Both the position numbers and the translations under genes were made by a program. The notes under the pieces were generated by a model that did not search any database, had not been told where the DNA came from, and worked only from the letters and a program-made list of their open reading frames with translations. Below, piece after piece: positions 52,983-61,210 of a stretch of 64,000 nt of DNA. Each line of letters starts with the position of its first letter. Positions within the stretch are counted from its first letter, which is position 1. This stretch comes from CAZWBR01 sp964632305 (GTDB taxonomy: Bacteria > Bacteroidota > Bacteroidia > Bacteroidales > Prolixibacteraceae), in assembly GCA_964632305.1 (NCBI GenBank), contig CAZWBR010000003.1:83873-147872 (forward strand). The letters are read 5' to 3'.

Positions 52983-53336
52983 ATGAACGCATTAAGAAAC
53001 AGTGTCAGGCTTATCGGCCATTTGGGTGACAGCCCAAAAATGAGAAAGTTGGACAACGGCAAGATGGTTGCAAATTTTTCCATTGCCACTAATGAGGATT
53101 TCCGTGACCAGAGCGGGAACAAACAATCATCCACCACCTGGCACAGAATTGTTGCCTGGGGCAAAGAAGCAGAGATCGCCGAGAAATACCTTAGAAAGGG
53201 GTCTGAAATTGCCCTGGAAGGGAAACTGACCAACCGTTCATACGAGGATAAAAACAGGGAGACGCATTACGTGACCGAAATCGTGGTGAATTCGATCTTA
53301 ATGCTGGACAAGAAAGAACAAACGGAAAAATGCTAA
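52983..53336 (+). CDS. ssb: Single-stranded DNA-binding protein
   Basis: A 117-residue OB-fold protein: NSVRLIGHLGDSPKMRKLDNGKMVANFSIAT, then TTWHRIVAWGKEAEIAEKYLRKGSEIALEGKL. It lacks the acidic C-terminal tail (DDDIPF type) that recruits partner proteins, ending instead LDKKEQTEKC, so it is probably an accessory SSB rather than the main one. Confidence 0.93.
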   Translation: MNALRNSVRLIGHLGDSPKMRKLDNGKMVANFSIATNEDFRDQSGNKQSSTTWHRIVAWGKEAEIAEKYLRKGSEIALEGKLTNRSYEDKNRETHYVTEIVVNSILMLDKKEQTEKC

Positions 53337-53372
53337 AAGAAAAAAACGGGAAGAAGAACAGGAGCCTTGTAG

Positions 53373-53408
53373 GTTTGTCCTGAAATCTATCAACGGATTT
53401 CAGGACAA
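53373..53408. terminator. 14-base hairpin between convergent ssb and tex
   Basis: TTTGTCCTGAAATC and GATTTCAGGACAAA are perfect complements around an 8-base loop. No strong T run follows on either strand, so its role as a shared terminator is probable but not certain. Confidence 0.6.
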
Positions 53409-53431
53409 AACAGGTTCTATTCCTCTCTTTT

Positions 53432-55564
53432 TCAGAGCAATTGCTTCATTGAGAAAGCTATCCGTTTTCGCTGAAGATCGACTTCAAGCACTTTAACTTT
53501 CACGTGCTGATGAAGCTTCACCACTTCGGCGGGATCACTGACGAAGCGATCGGCGAGCTCACTGATATGAACCAGCCCATCCTGCTTGACACCCACATCG
53601 ACAAAAACCCCGAAACGGGTGATGTTGGTGACGATGCCCGGCAGGATCATCCCCACCTGAAGATCGTTCATGGTGAAGATGCCGTCGGCAAATTCAAAGA
53701 CTTTAATGCCTGACCGGGGATCGCGGCCCGGCTTAGCCAGCTCTGAAAGAATATCATTCAGCGTGGGCAATCCCACCTCATCGGAGAGGTATCGTTTCAG
53801 ATCGATCTCAGCTTTCAGATTCTCATTGCCAATAAGGTCAGAAACCTTGCACCCAAGATCAGCAGCGATCTTTTCGACCAACGAATATCTTTCAGGGTGG
53901 ACGGCCGAATTATCGAGCGGGTTTTTACCATCACAGATACGCAGGAACCCGGCACACTGTTCAAAAGCCTTGGGCCCCATCCGGGCCACTTTTTTCAATT
54001 CGGCACGGGAATCAAAAGCCCCGTTCTCCTTACGGTACTCCACGATATTCTGGGCCAGCAGGGGACCAAGACCGGAGACATAGTTCAACAGATGGCTGCT
54101 GGCGGTATTGAGATCGACCCCCACCGAATTGACACAGGATTCGACAACAGCCTCGAGACTTTTCTGCAATTGTTTCTGATCAACATCGTGCTGGTACTGC
54201 CCCACCCCGATCGCTTTCGGTTCAATCTTAACCAGCTCGGCCAACGGATCCATCAACCGGCGACCGATCGAGATGGCGCCACGGACGGTCACATCGTATT
54301 GCGGGAACTCATCGCGGGCTGTCTTGGAAGCTGAATAGACCGAAGCTCCGTCTTCGCTGACCATAAAGACCTGGAGGTCGCGATCGAAATGGATCTTCTT
54401 GATAAAGGCTTCGGTCTCCCGACTGGCCGTTCCGTCGCCAATGGCAACAGCATCGATCTTATAGCTGGCAACCATGGCCGACACCTTTCGAATGGCCTGG
54501 GAGACTTCCGATTGCGGAGGATGGGGATAGATGGTCTCATTGTGTAACATGTTTCCCTGGGCATCGAGACAGACCACCTTGCAACCGGTACGGTAACCCG
54601 GATCGAGTGCCAGCACCCGCTTTTGTCCGAGCGGTGGTGCCAGCAACAGTTGTCGCAGGTTCTCGGCAAACACCCTGATCGCTTCAGTATCGGCTTGTTC
54701 CTTCGACGAACCCATAAACTCGGTTTCGATGGAAGGCGACAACAAACGTTTATAGCTATCCTTCACCGCGAGGGCCACCTGATGGCCACTCTCATTATTG
54801 CTTTTTACGAAGTAATTCTCCAGTCGCTGAATGGCCCGATCTTCGTCGGGAGAAACGGAAAGCTTCAGGAACCCCTCTTTCTCACCGCGACGCATAGCCA
54901 GGAGCCGGTGCGAGGGACATTTCCGCAAAGGCTCATTCGACTCGAAGTAATCGCGGAACTTAGCCCCCTCCTCTTCTTTCCCTTTTATGACTTTCGAAGC
55001 GACAACTGCATCCTTGGCGAAAGAGTTACGAACAATATTTCTCGCATTCTGGTTTTCGCTGACCCATTCGGCAATAATATCCCGGGCGCCGGCCAAGGCT
55101 TCTTCAACATTCGCCACCTGATCATTCAGAAAACTCAAGGCCCGGTTTTCGGGATCGGCCTCAAACTGTTTCATCAGAATTTTGGCCAACGGTTCCAACT
55201 CCTTCTCACGGGCAATCGTGGCCCGGGTACGACGCTTTGGTTTAAAAGGCAGATAAATATCTTCCAGTTCGTTAGCATCATAACAGGACTCGATCTTAGC
55301 CTGAAGCTCCGGAGTCAACTGCTGCTGATCCTCAATAGTTTTCAGTATCGTCGTTTTACGTTTCTCCAGTTCATCGAGTCGTTCTTTCTCCGATTTAATG
55401 TCAGAGATCGCTACTTCGTCGAGACTACCGGTAACCTCTTTCCGGTAACGGGCGATAAAAGGGACGGTAGCCCCCTCGTTGATCAGATTGATGGTATTGG
55501 CAACCTGCTTAATACCGATGCCAAGTTTCGCGGCTATTAATTGATGAATCTTATCCGTTGTCAT
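53432..55564 (-). CDS. tex: Tex RNA-binding transcription accessory protein
   Basis: A 710-residue protein: N-terminal helical domain with TVPFIARYRKEVTGSLDE, the YqgF-like nuclease fold (LALDPGYRTGCKVVCLD, IGDGTASRETEAF), helix-hairpin-helix region (SSHLLNYVSGLGPLLAQNIVEYRKENG...) and the C-terminal S1 domain (about 630-705; LQVGMILPGIVTNITRFGVFVDVGVKQDGLVHISEL). It interacts with RNA polymerase and RNA. Single gene. Confidence 0.96.
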   Translation of the reverse strand: MTTDKIHQLIAAKLGIGIKQVANTINLINEGATVPFIARYRKEVTGSLDEVAISDIKSEKERLDELEKRKTTILKTIEDQQQLTPELQAKIESCYDANELEDIYLPFKPKRRTRATIAREKELEPLAKILMKQFEADPENRALSFLNDQVANVEEALAGARDIIAEWVSENQNARNIVRNSFAKDAVVASKVIKGKEEEGAKFRDYFESNEPLRKCPSHRLLAMRRGEKEGFLKLSVSPDEDRAIQRLENYFVKSNNESGHQVALAVKDSYKRLLSPSIETEFMGSSKEQADTEAIRVFAENLRQLLLAPPLGQKRVLALDPGYRTGCKVVCLDAQGNMLHNETIYPHPPQSEVSQAIRKVSAMVASYKIDAVAIGDGTASRETEAFIKKIHFDRDLQVFMVSEDGASVYSASKTARDEFPQYDVTVRGAISIGRRLMDPLAELVKIEPKAIGVGQYQHDVDQKQLQKSLEAVVESCVNSVGVDLNTASSHLLNYVSGLGPLLAQNIVEYRKENGAFDSRAELKKVARMGPKAFEQCAGFLRICDGKNPLDNSAVHPERYSLVEKIAADLGCKVSDLIGNENLKAEIDLKRYLSDEVGLPTLNDILSELAKPGRDPRSGIKVFEFADGIFTMNDLQVGMILPGIVTNITRFGVFVDVGVKQDGLVHISELADRFVSDPAEVVKLHQHVKVKVLEVDLQRKRIAFSMKQLL

Positions 55565-55600
55565 AATTGCAAAAATAACAACATTTAGGTGAGGTTACCC

Positions 55601-55639
55601 AAAAAATCCGGGAAGAATCCTGCGCTCAGGGTTCTTCCC
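55601..55639 (-). terminator. Probable terminator of the DinB-like gene
   Basis: GGGAAGAATCCTG and CAGGGTTCTTCCC form a 13-base stem (one G-T pair); on the minus strand six T residues follow. It lies 180 bases past the DinB stop. Confidence 0.65.
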
Positions 55640-55818
55640 GTTTTAATAACTGAATACAACAGAAAAGCAGTTGTTCATCCCCATATACCACCAAAACTCT
55701 GGTACAATAACTGATCAGACCTTCATGGGGTGATTCATACCCTTGGGAATATGCAGGCTGCCCTCCCATTCATCATCATATCTTTCATCTTAAATCTTTT
55801 GTCTTACATCTTCTATCT

Positions 55819-56298
55819 TTAATCTTTATTCATCAATTCTTTAATCTCGTTCAGGTGCAGTTCAAAATGTTCAGGGAATCCCAGGATATTGTCTTCCAAT
55901 GTAATGGGTTTAATAAAACCATCACTCCACATATTATCCAGATCGTTTGATTTCACCTGTTTAATAATGAACGAAATATGCCTCCCGTAAAATTTCCAGA
56001 ATTGCACCAGTTCATGCCAGTCCTTATCCTCATAATTCTGAATGCCGATCCATGTATCATTATCCTGCTGATAATCGGGAAAATAGAGTCGCTTAATATA
56101 TTGCATCCGAACAATTCGATGATGATTGTTCACCGAAGAGTCAATCAGGTGGCCTAAAATCTGCTTGATGTTCCTGTTTTGGCGGTTTCGTCTAAGGGTA
56201 ACCTGCGCCTCATCGAGGCTTAATAAAATGTCTTCCCATTCGGAGATAAATTCCTCAATTTTCTCTGAAGCTTTTCTGATTTTGATAATTCGATCCAT
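55819..56298 (-). CDS. DinB-family protein
   Basis: A 159-residue four-helix-bundle protein: NIKQILGHLIDSSVNNHHRIVRM with a first His, W-rich middle (NYEDKDWHELVQFW) and a last helix FPEHFELHLNEIKELM. The pattern of histidines (one in the second helix, HFELHLNE at the end) is that of the DinB/YfiT metal-binding fold. Role unknown; members of the fold include thiol transferases and stress proteins. Confidence 0.85.
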   Translation of the reverse strand: MDRIIKIRKASEKIEEFISEWEDILLSLDEAQVTLRRNRQNRNIKQILGHLIDSSVNNHHRIVRMQYIKRLYFPDYQQDNDTWIGIQNYEDKDWHELVQFWKFYGRHISFIIKQVKSNDLDNMWSDGFIKPITLEDNILGFPEHFELHLNEIKELMNKD

Positions 56299-56410
56299 AA
56301 TTTATAGTTTTTTTTCTGCCAAAACTAAAGGCTCTGTTTCTCTTAAAAAAGCGAAATGTTTGCATCAATAATATGAGCAGATTTCATGTTTTATTTTCGA
56401 ATAGATTAGA

Positions 56411-56418
56411 TATTTTTG
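56411..56418 (+). promoter_or_regulatory. -7 element for the LysR gene, possibly leaderless
   Basis: TATTTTTG ends only four bases before the ATG at 56423, so the transcript would begin at or just before the start codon. Confidence 0.4.
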
Positions 56419-56422
56419 TTGT

Positions 56423-57304
56423 ATGGATTATAAGTATATAAAACTGATAGCGGCTATTGTTGACAATGGAACGATTTCCAATGCTGCCCGGGTTTTGAAT
56501 CTGACCCAATCGGCCCTTAGTCATCAGTTGAAAGAAATAGAAGATCAGCAAGGCATTAAGTTTTTTACCCGTTCAAACCGCAGGTTAAACTTAACTCCTG
56601 CCGGCAAAATGGTCTATGAGGCTTCCGGCAAGATCCTCTCGGAACTGAACCGCCTCGATTCGATGCTCAGGAACATTAACAACCTGAACTATGGCAAAAT
56701 CAGATTAAATGCAGCATGTACCACAAGCTATTATTGGCTGCCCGGAATCTTAAAGAATTTCAAAATTGACTATCCCAATATAGACATTGACATTATTCTG
56801 GAAAGCTCGGCTAATCCTGTTCATGAAATCATAAAGGGGAATATCGATATTTCCATCGTTATCACACCCGTTGAAAACAAAGAGATTGAATACAGGTATC
56901 TTTTTGAAGATGAACTCGTGGCAGTCTTTTCCAAACAACACAAATTCAACGATAAACAATATTTAATCGCGAAGGACTTTCAAAACGAACACCTGATCAT
57001 CCATTCCAGACCGTTGAATACTGTCGTGTTTTACGAAAAGGTTCTGAAACCAAAAGGGATCCAGCCCTTTAAAATATCGGAACTTCCCCTTACCGAAGCA
57101 ACTATTGAATTAATCAAAGCCGATTGGGGGGTTGCCGTTATGTCGAAATGGTCCATCGAACCTTACTTGAAATCGGACAGCATTTCGACTAAAAAGATTA
57201 ATCCCAAGGGTCTGTACAGAAGTTACTATGCAGCATTATTAAAATCGGACCATCGCCCGGAATACCTGAATAAATTCGTCTCCTATCTCGAGAAAAATAA
57301 TTAA
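56423..57304 (+). CDS. LysR-family transcriptional regulator
   Basis: A 293-residue protein with helix-turn-helix VDNGTISNAARVLNLTQSALSHQLKEIEDQQGIKFFTRSNRRLNLTPAGKM at the N-terminus, then two periplasmic-binding-like effector subdomains (from about 90, IRLNAACTTSYYWLPGIL). The MetR/CysB-like order of motifs is normal. It is divergent from the DinB-like gene, which is therefore a likely target. Ligand unknown. Confidence 0.93.
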   Translation: MDYKYIKLIAAIVDNGTISNAARVLNLTQSALSHQLKEIEDQQGIKFFTRSNRRLNLTPAGKMVYEASGKILSELNRLDSMLRNINNLNYGKIRLNAACTTSYYWLPGILKNFKIDYPNIDIDIILESSANPVHEIIKGNIDISIVITPVENKEIEYRYLFEDELVAVFSKQHKFNDKQYLIAKDFQNEHLIIHSRPLNTVVFYEKVLKPKGIQPFKISELPLTEATIELIKADWGVAVMSKWSIEPYLKSDSISTKKINPKGLYRSYYAALLKSDHRPEYLNKFVSYLEKNN

Positions 57305-57552
57305 GAATCCTACCCTCCGCGCTTTCATATCCAACACACAGATCCTTTTTAATCGGGATTTTATCCGATACCCCAATTCTGTCCCCACATTGAAATGACA
57401 AATGATCCGGCTTGATTGGCTGAACGCCCAACATTCCGGTCAGCGCAGTCTTTACACTTTCCATTGGGTGAAATGCCTGTTAAAACTTCAGGATCAGCAT
57501 AACTGAATCATTTTCTGAACAAAATAAACAGGTATTTCTCCTTGCAATTTAT

Positions 57553-57560
57553 TACCTTTG
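57553..57560 (+). promoter_or_regulatory. -7 element for lemA
   Basis: TACCTTTG, 26 bases before the ATG. Confidence 0.5.
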
Positions 57561-57586
57561 GATGAATAATTTTAAAACCTATAACT

Positions 57587-58144
57587 ATGCTGATTATTAT
57601 TCTTGCAATTATCGCCCTGATCGTCTTCTGGGTGATTGGACTCTATAACCGCATGGTCCGCCTGCGGAACAACCGGCAGAATGCCTTTGCCGATATCGAT
57701 GTACAGCTTCGCCAGCGCCACGACCTGGTCCCTCAACTGGTGGAGACAGTCAAAGGCTATGCGACTCACGAGAAAGAGCTGCTGCGCCAGATCACCGAAG
57801 CGCGCGCTGCAGCAATGTCGGCCAATACCATCGATGGTAAGATTGCCGCTGAAACACAGCTCTCCTCAGCGCTACAGGGCCTTAAGATAGCCGTTGAAGC
57901 TTATCCCGACCTGAAAGCCAATCAGAACTTCCTTCAACTGCAGGAGGAACTGAGCGATATCGAGAATAAACTGGCCGCCGCCCGTCGCTATTTCAACGGT
58001 GCTACCACCGAATACAACAACGGCATAGAGACCTTCCCGGCCAGCCTGATTGCCAACAGCTTCGGATTTAAACGTGAAGTATTGTTCGATCTGGGAACCG
58101 AAAGGGCCCAAATGGAAGAACCGCCGAAGATCAGTTTTAGTTAA
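57587..58144 (+). CDS. lemA: LemA-family membrane-anchored protein
   Basis: A 185-residue protein with one N-terminal transmembrane segment (1-20), then the LemA domain: YNRMVRLRNNRQNAFADIDVQLRQRHDLVPQLVETVKGYATHEKELL and LAAARRYFNGATTEYNNGIETFP. It is exposed towards the periplasm as coiled helices. LemA commonly precedes an M48 protease, as here, 107 bases upstream of it. Function is poorly known. Confidence 0.93.
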   Translation: MLIIILAIIALIVFWVIGLYNRMVRLRNNRQNAFADIDVQLRQRHDLVPQLVETVKGYATHEKELLRQITEARAAAMSANTIDGKIAAETQLSSALQGLKIAVEAYPDLKANQNFLQLQEELSDIENKLAAARRYFNGATTEYNNGIETFPASLIANSFGFKREVLFDLGTERAQMEEPPKISFS

Positions 58145-58149
58145 AAGTG

Positions 58150-58232
58150 GAAAAGGCGAAGGCAGAGGAACAGACTAAGACCAAGGCGGAGGCTGAGGCA
58201 AAGGCTAAGAGAAAGGCGATGGAAGTGTAAAT
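58150..58232. repeat. AAGGCG/GAGGCT hexamer repeat
   Basis: A run of six-base units such as AAGGCG, GAGGCT, GAGGCA, AAGGCT lies between lemA and the protease gene. Read from a GTG it would code a short EAKAKAE-type peptide; that frame has no separate support. Confidence 0.6.
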
Positions 58233-58251
58233 TTTTATTGATTATACCGAC

Positions 58252-59187
58252 GTGAAATATATTGGCATTCAACAACAAATCTATTCAAACAACTTCAGGA
58301 GCCTGGTATTGCTGTTACTTTTCCCGGCTATCCTGCTCGGGATGGTCTACCTGTTCCTCTTCTTCACGGCCAACTATTCGCAATCGCCCGATGTGAACGG
58401 CACCTTCCTTCGCGTAATCCCCTTCGTGCTGATCGGCACGACCATCTGGTTTGCCATCGCCTGGTTGATGAATACGAGCATGATCCGTATGGCCACCGGG
58501 TCGAAACCACTCGAACGGCGCGAAAACAAACGGGTCTATAACCTGCTGGAAAACCTCTGCATCTCGCGTGGGATGAAGATGCCGAAACTGAACATCATTG
58601 AGGATGATTCGATGAATGCTTTTGCCAGCGGGATCAACGAGAGCAGTTTCACGATCAGTCTCTCGCGGGGAATCATCAACCGGATGGACGACGACGAGTT
58701 GGAAGGGGTGATCGCTCACGAGCTGAGCCATATCCGCAACCGCGATGTCCGGCTGATGATCATCTCGATCATCTTTGTTGGCATCTTTGCTTTCGTGGCC
58801 GAGATGGCTTTCCGCAGCCTTCGCTTCGGATCGGTGTCGCGTAACCGGAACGGGAAAAGCAACCTCCCGGTCATCCTGATCGCGCTGGCCATCGCCGCGG
58901 TCAGCTACCTGATCGCCATCCTGCTAAGATTTGCCATCTCCCGTTCACGGGAATACATGGCCGATGCCGGCGCCGCCGAGCTGACCCGCAAACCCTACGC
59001 GTTGGCCAGCGCGCTGCGCAAGATCGTCAGCGATCCTTATATCGAAGCGGTGAACAACCGCGATGTGGCCCAACTGTTTATTGAAAATCCGGCGCACGAG
59101 GAACAGAAAAGCTTCTCGTGGGGCAGCCTCTTCGCCACCCACCCGCCAATTGAAAAGCGGATTGAACTACTGGAGCAGTTTGCTTAA
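58252..59187 (+). CDS. M48-family membrane metalloprotease (HtpX-like)
   Basis: A 311-residue protein starting at GTG (no ATG nearby in frame). Two membrane helices at 18-40 and 55-75, the zinc motif HELSH at 156-160 preceded by GVIA, the third zinc ligand Glu in SREYMADAGAAELTRKP, and two more membrane helices at 175-240. The FATHPPIEKRIELL ending is typical of HtpX. It degrades misfolded membrane proteins, and LemA is its usual partner. Confidence 0.94.
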   Translation: MKYIGIQQQIYSNNFRSLVLLLLFPAILLGMVYLFLFFTANYSQSPDVNGTFLRVIPFVLIGTTIWFAIAWLMNTSMIRMATGSKPLERRENKRVYNLLENLCISRGMKMPKLNIIEDDSMNAFASGINESSFTISLSRGIINRMDDDELEGVIAHELSHIRNRDVRLMIISIIFVGIFAFVAEMAFRSLRFGSVSRNRNGKSNLPVILIALAIAAVSYLIAILLRFAISRSREYMADAGAAELTRKPYALASALRKIVSDPYIEAVNNRDVAQLFIENPAHEEQKSFSWGSLFATHPPIEKRIELLEQFA

Positions 59188-59189
59188 GA

Positions 59190-59430
59190 TCAAAGATATA
59201 AGACGTTAGACAGAAGACATTAGATTTAAGACGATAGGCCTTAGATTAAAGTCTTATATCTTAAATCTCATATCTTTGGTCTAATATCTTTAATCTCAAG
59301 TCTAATATCTTATATCTTCAGTCTTCGGTCTAATGTCTTTGGTCTAATGTCTTTGGTCTAATGCCTTTGGTCTCAAGTCTAATATCTTATATCTTTAGTC
59401 TTGTGTCTAATGTCTTGCGACTTGATACTA
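59190..59430. repeat. 10-base periodic repeat tract
   Basis: Words like TCTAATATCT, TATATCTTTG, GTCTAATGTC recur about every 10 bases over 240 bases between the convergent protease and marR genes. A related tract is at 55780-55830. Confidence 0.75.
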
Positions 59431-59435
59431 AAACC

Positions 59436-59876
59436 TCACATTTCCTTCACAATCTTCGCAATGATCTCCCTGAACTTCTCGATATCCGTTTCGGGAATCA
59501 CTTTCAGTAAACGCGCCTCACACTCTTTCCGCCCCTTATCGATCTCAGCCTTCACCTTCCGGCCCGAATCGGTCAGACAGAGCGTTATCGCGCGCCGGTC
59601 GCTCGAATCAATATTACGGTCCAGGTAACCGTTGATCACCAGCTTATCGACCACCCGGCTGACCCGCGAGGCCGACAGCCCCATATTCTTAGCCAGCTCG
59701 GGACTGCTGATCCCGGTACAATTATCCAGCGAATTGAAAAACTGCAGCTCCGACTGTGATATATTCAGTTTATCCATCAAACCCTGATCAATGAGATTGC
59801 ATTTCTTCTTCATCTCATACACAATACTCAATATCCCGTTCAACTTCTCCATTGGTTTCAAATTTTCTTTCGACAA
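59436..59876 (-). CDS. MarR-family transcriptional regulator
   Basis: A 146-residue winged-helix protein: LNISQSELQFFNSLDNCTGISSPELAKNMGLSASRVSRVVDKLVINGYLDRNIDSSDRRAITLCLTDSGRKV contains the MarR recognition helix and wing. It is divergent from the trx-osmC operon, and three similar palindromic boxes lie in the shared gap, so it probably represses that operon and itself. No cysteine is in an obvious OhrR sensing position near the N-terminus, except Cys in KKKCNLID (about residue 21), which fits an organic-peroxide sensor. Confidence 0.92.
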   Translation of the reverse strand: MSKENLKPMEKLNGILSIVYEMKKKCNLIDQGLMDKLNISQSELQFFNSLDNCTGISSPELAKNMGLSASRVSRVVDKLVINGYLDRNIDSSDRRAITLCLTDSGRKVKAEIDKGRKECEARLLKVIPETDIEKFREIIAKIVKEM

Positions 59877-59912
59877 AATTACAAATAAGACAACTATTTA
59901 CCAATGCATTTT

Positions 59913-59925
59913 TTGCTAATGACAA
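59913..59925. promoter_or_regulatory. MarR operator candidate 1
   Basis: TTGCTAATGACAA, two changes from the perfect box at 59985. A third, weaker relative (TTACCAATGCATT) starts near 59898. Both lie on the marR-proximal side of the gap. Confidence 0.55.
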
Positions 59926-59965
59926 TTTTTTCCGCTAAATATTTTTTTTATTCAAAAACAGTTTT

Positions 59966-59973
59966 TATTTTTG
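59966..59973 (+). promoter_or_regulatory. -7 element for the trx-osmC operon
   Basis: TATTTTTG(T), 54 bases before the thioredoxin start and 11 bases before the operator at 59985. Confidence 0.65.
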
Positions 59974-59984
59974 TAGAGAAAATA

Positions 59985-59997
59985 TTGCCAATGGCAA
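59985..59997. promoter_or_regulatory. MarR operator candidate 2 (perfect palindrome)
   Basis: TTGCCA-A-TGGCAA, a perfect inverted repeat around one base, placed just after the -7 element, where a bound dimer would block transcription initiation. Confidence 0.7.
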
Positions 59998-60027
59998 TTT
60001 AATACGAAACAATTAAAAAGAAATACT

Positions 60028-60393
60028 ATGGCACTTGAACATCTGACATTCGAATCGTTTAAAGAAAAAGTCTTCAACTTCGAAACCAACAAAGAGTGGA
60101 AATATGAAGGGAAAGTCCCCGCGATCATCGACTTCTACGCCAACTGGTGTGGTCCGTGTAAAATGGTGGCTCCCATCCTCGAAGAACTGCAATCCGAATA
60201 TGGCGACAAACTCACCATCTACAAGGTAAATACTGAAGAACAGCAGGAACTGGCCGGTCTGTTCGGCATCCAGAGCATTCCATCGCTGCTGTTTATCCCG
60301 CTCGACGGACAACCGCAGATGGCAATGGGCGCATTGCCGAAGGACACATTCCAAAGCGCGATCGCCGATGTGCTGAAAGTTGAACTCAACTAA
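60028..60393 (+). CDS. Thioredoxin
   Basis: A 121-residue thioredoxin with FYANWCGPCKMVAPIL; the redox cysteines are 41 and 44, and cis-Pro85 is in IQSIPSLLF. It has an N-terminal extension of about 20 residues compared with TrxA. First gene of an operon with osmC, 12 bases apart, so a reductant for the OsmC-like peroxidase is plausible. Confidence 0.95.
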   Translation: MALEHLTFESFKEKVFNFETNKEWKYEGKVPAIIDFYANWCGPCKMVAPILEELQSEYGDKLTIYKVNTEEQQELAGLFGIQSIPSLLFIPLDGQPQMAMGALPKDTFQSAIADVLKVELN

Positions 60394-60404
60394 AAACTCA
60401 CACC

Positions 60405-60824
60405 ATGAAGCAGGATATCAGTATCTCCTGGAAAGAAGGAATGGCTTTCGAGGCCGATGTGTTCGGCTACAAGCTGATGCTCGACGCCGCCGAAGGGGTG
60501 GGAGGTGAAGGATTAGGCGCCCGCCCCAAAGCGCTGATGTTGGTCGCGCTGGCCGGATGCACGGGGATGGACGTGGTCTCCATACTGGAGAAGATGCGCG
60601 TGAAGATTGATGATTTCGACGTTAAAGTGTCGGGCGAACTGACCGAAGAACATCCGAAGCACTTTATCAACATGCACGTCACTTACGAGTTCTGGGGCAA
60701 AGATCTTCCCGAAGAAAAACTGGAGAAAGCCATTAACCTCTCCGACGAACGCTATTGCGGCGTGGCCGCCGTCTACAAGAAAGTGATGCCGGTGACCCAT
60801 TCCATCGTCATTCACAACACCTGA
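60405..60824 (+). CDS. OsmC/Ohr-family protein
   Basis: A 139-residue protein with the two reactive cysteines of the family: Cys52 in ALAGCTGMDVV and Cys118 in ERYCGVAAV. OsmC/Ohr enzymes reduce organic hydroperoxides with thiol reductants. The start GMAFEADVFGYKLMLD and the motif GLGARPKALMLVAL agree. It is co-transcribed with thioredoxin behind MarR-type operators. Confidence 0.93.
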   Translation: MKQDISISWKEGMAFEADVFGYKLMLDAAEGVGGEGLGARPKALMLVALAGCTGMDVVSILEKMRVKIDDFDVKVSGELTEEHPKHFINMHVTYEFWGKDLPEEKLEKAINLSDERYCGVAAVYKKVMPVTHSIVIHNT

Positions 60825-60868
60825 GCAATTGATTGATATTTCAGTTTAAGGATACTGTTTAAAACCTG

Positions 60869-60901
60869 GAAAGCCCCTGACAAACATTGTCGGGGGCTTT
60901 C
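60869..60901 (+). terminator. Terminator of trx-osmC
   Basis: GAAAGCCCCTGAC and GTCGGGGGCTTTC form a 13-base stem with one mismatch, followed by a short T-rich tail. Confidence 0.85.
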
Positions 60902-61011
60902 TATTTATCTCCACAACGCCTCTCTCTGTTACAAAAAACGCCCGTTTATCCTTTACCGATTAAATTTCGAAATATTTCTCCCTGAAAAGTATGCAATTTA
61001 AAAGCAATTAC

Positions 61012-61019
61012 TATTTTTG
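61012..61019 (+). promoter_or_regulatory. -7 element for the trpB2 transcript
   Basis: TATTTTTG(C); transcription should start near 61025, a dozen bases ahead of the leader peptide ATG. Confidence 0.65.
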
Positions 61020-61036
61020 CATGGAAAGAAAAAAAC

Positions 61037-61102
61037 ATGACAACAATCATAAATTACAGGGGAAGCAATTGGCTTTGGCGCAGCTTGTTTAAAGATGCGT
61101 AA
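61037..61102 (+). CDS. Trp leader peptide (21 residues)
   Basis: ATG at 61037, stop TAA at 61100. The product begins MTTIINYRGS and continues NWLWRSLFKDA, with two tryptophan codons at 61070-61072 and 61076-61078, only one codon apart. The preceding promoter and the following antiterminator/terminator make it a classical attenuation peptide controlling trpB2. Confidence 0.85.
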   Translation: MTTIINYRGSNWLWRSLFKDA

Positions 61103-61180
61103 ACGTTGTGCCCGTAATTTTAAGTTACAATATCAAAAGGGGATATCACTGTTTACGCAGTATATCCCTTTCTCATTTTT
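61097..61180 (+). promoter_or_regulatory. Tryptophan attenuator (antiterminator and terminator)
   Basis: The terminator stem GGGATAT-c-ACTG (61140-61151) pairs with CAGT-ATATCCC (61158-61168), followed by TTTCTCATTTTT. Its loop and inner stem contain GTTTACGC (61151-61158), an exact complement of GCGTAAAC (61097-61104), which overlaps the last sense codon and stop codon of the leader peptide. Low tryptophan: ribosome stalls at the Trp codons, GCGTAAAC is free, pairs with GTTTACGC and breaks the terminator. High tryptophan: the ribosome reaches the stop, covers GCGTAAAC, and the terminator forms. Confidence 0.85.
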
Positions 61181-61210
61181 AAACAATACAAACTTGTAAT
61201 AAAACCAGAC

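Noticed and set aside
54623..55540. 305-codon open frame antisense to tex
   Set aside because: Tex is clearly coding on the minus strand; the antisense translation has no recognisable sequence.
58149..58232. GTG-started 27-residue charged peptide between lemA and the protease
   Set aside because: It is the translation of a hexamer repeat; no promoter or conserved sequence supports it.
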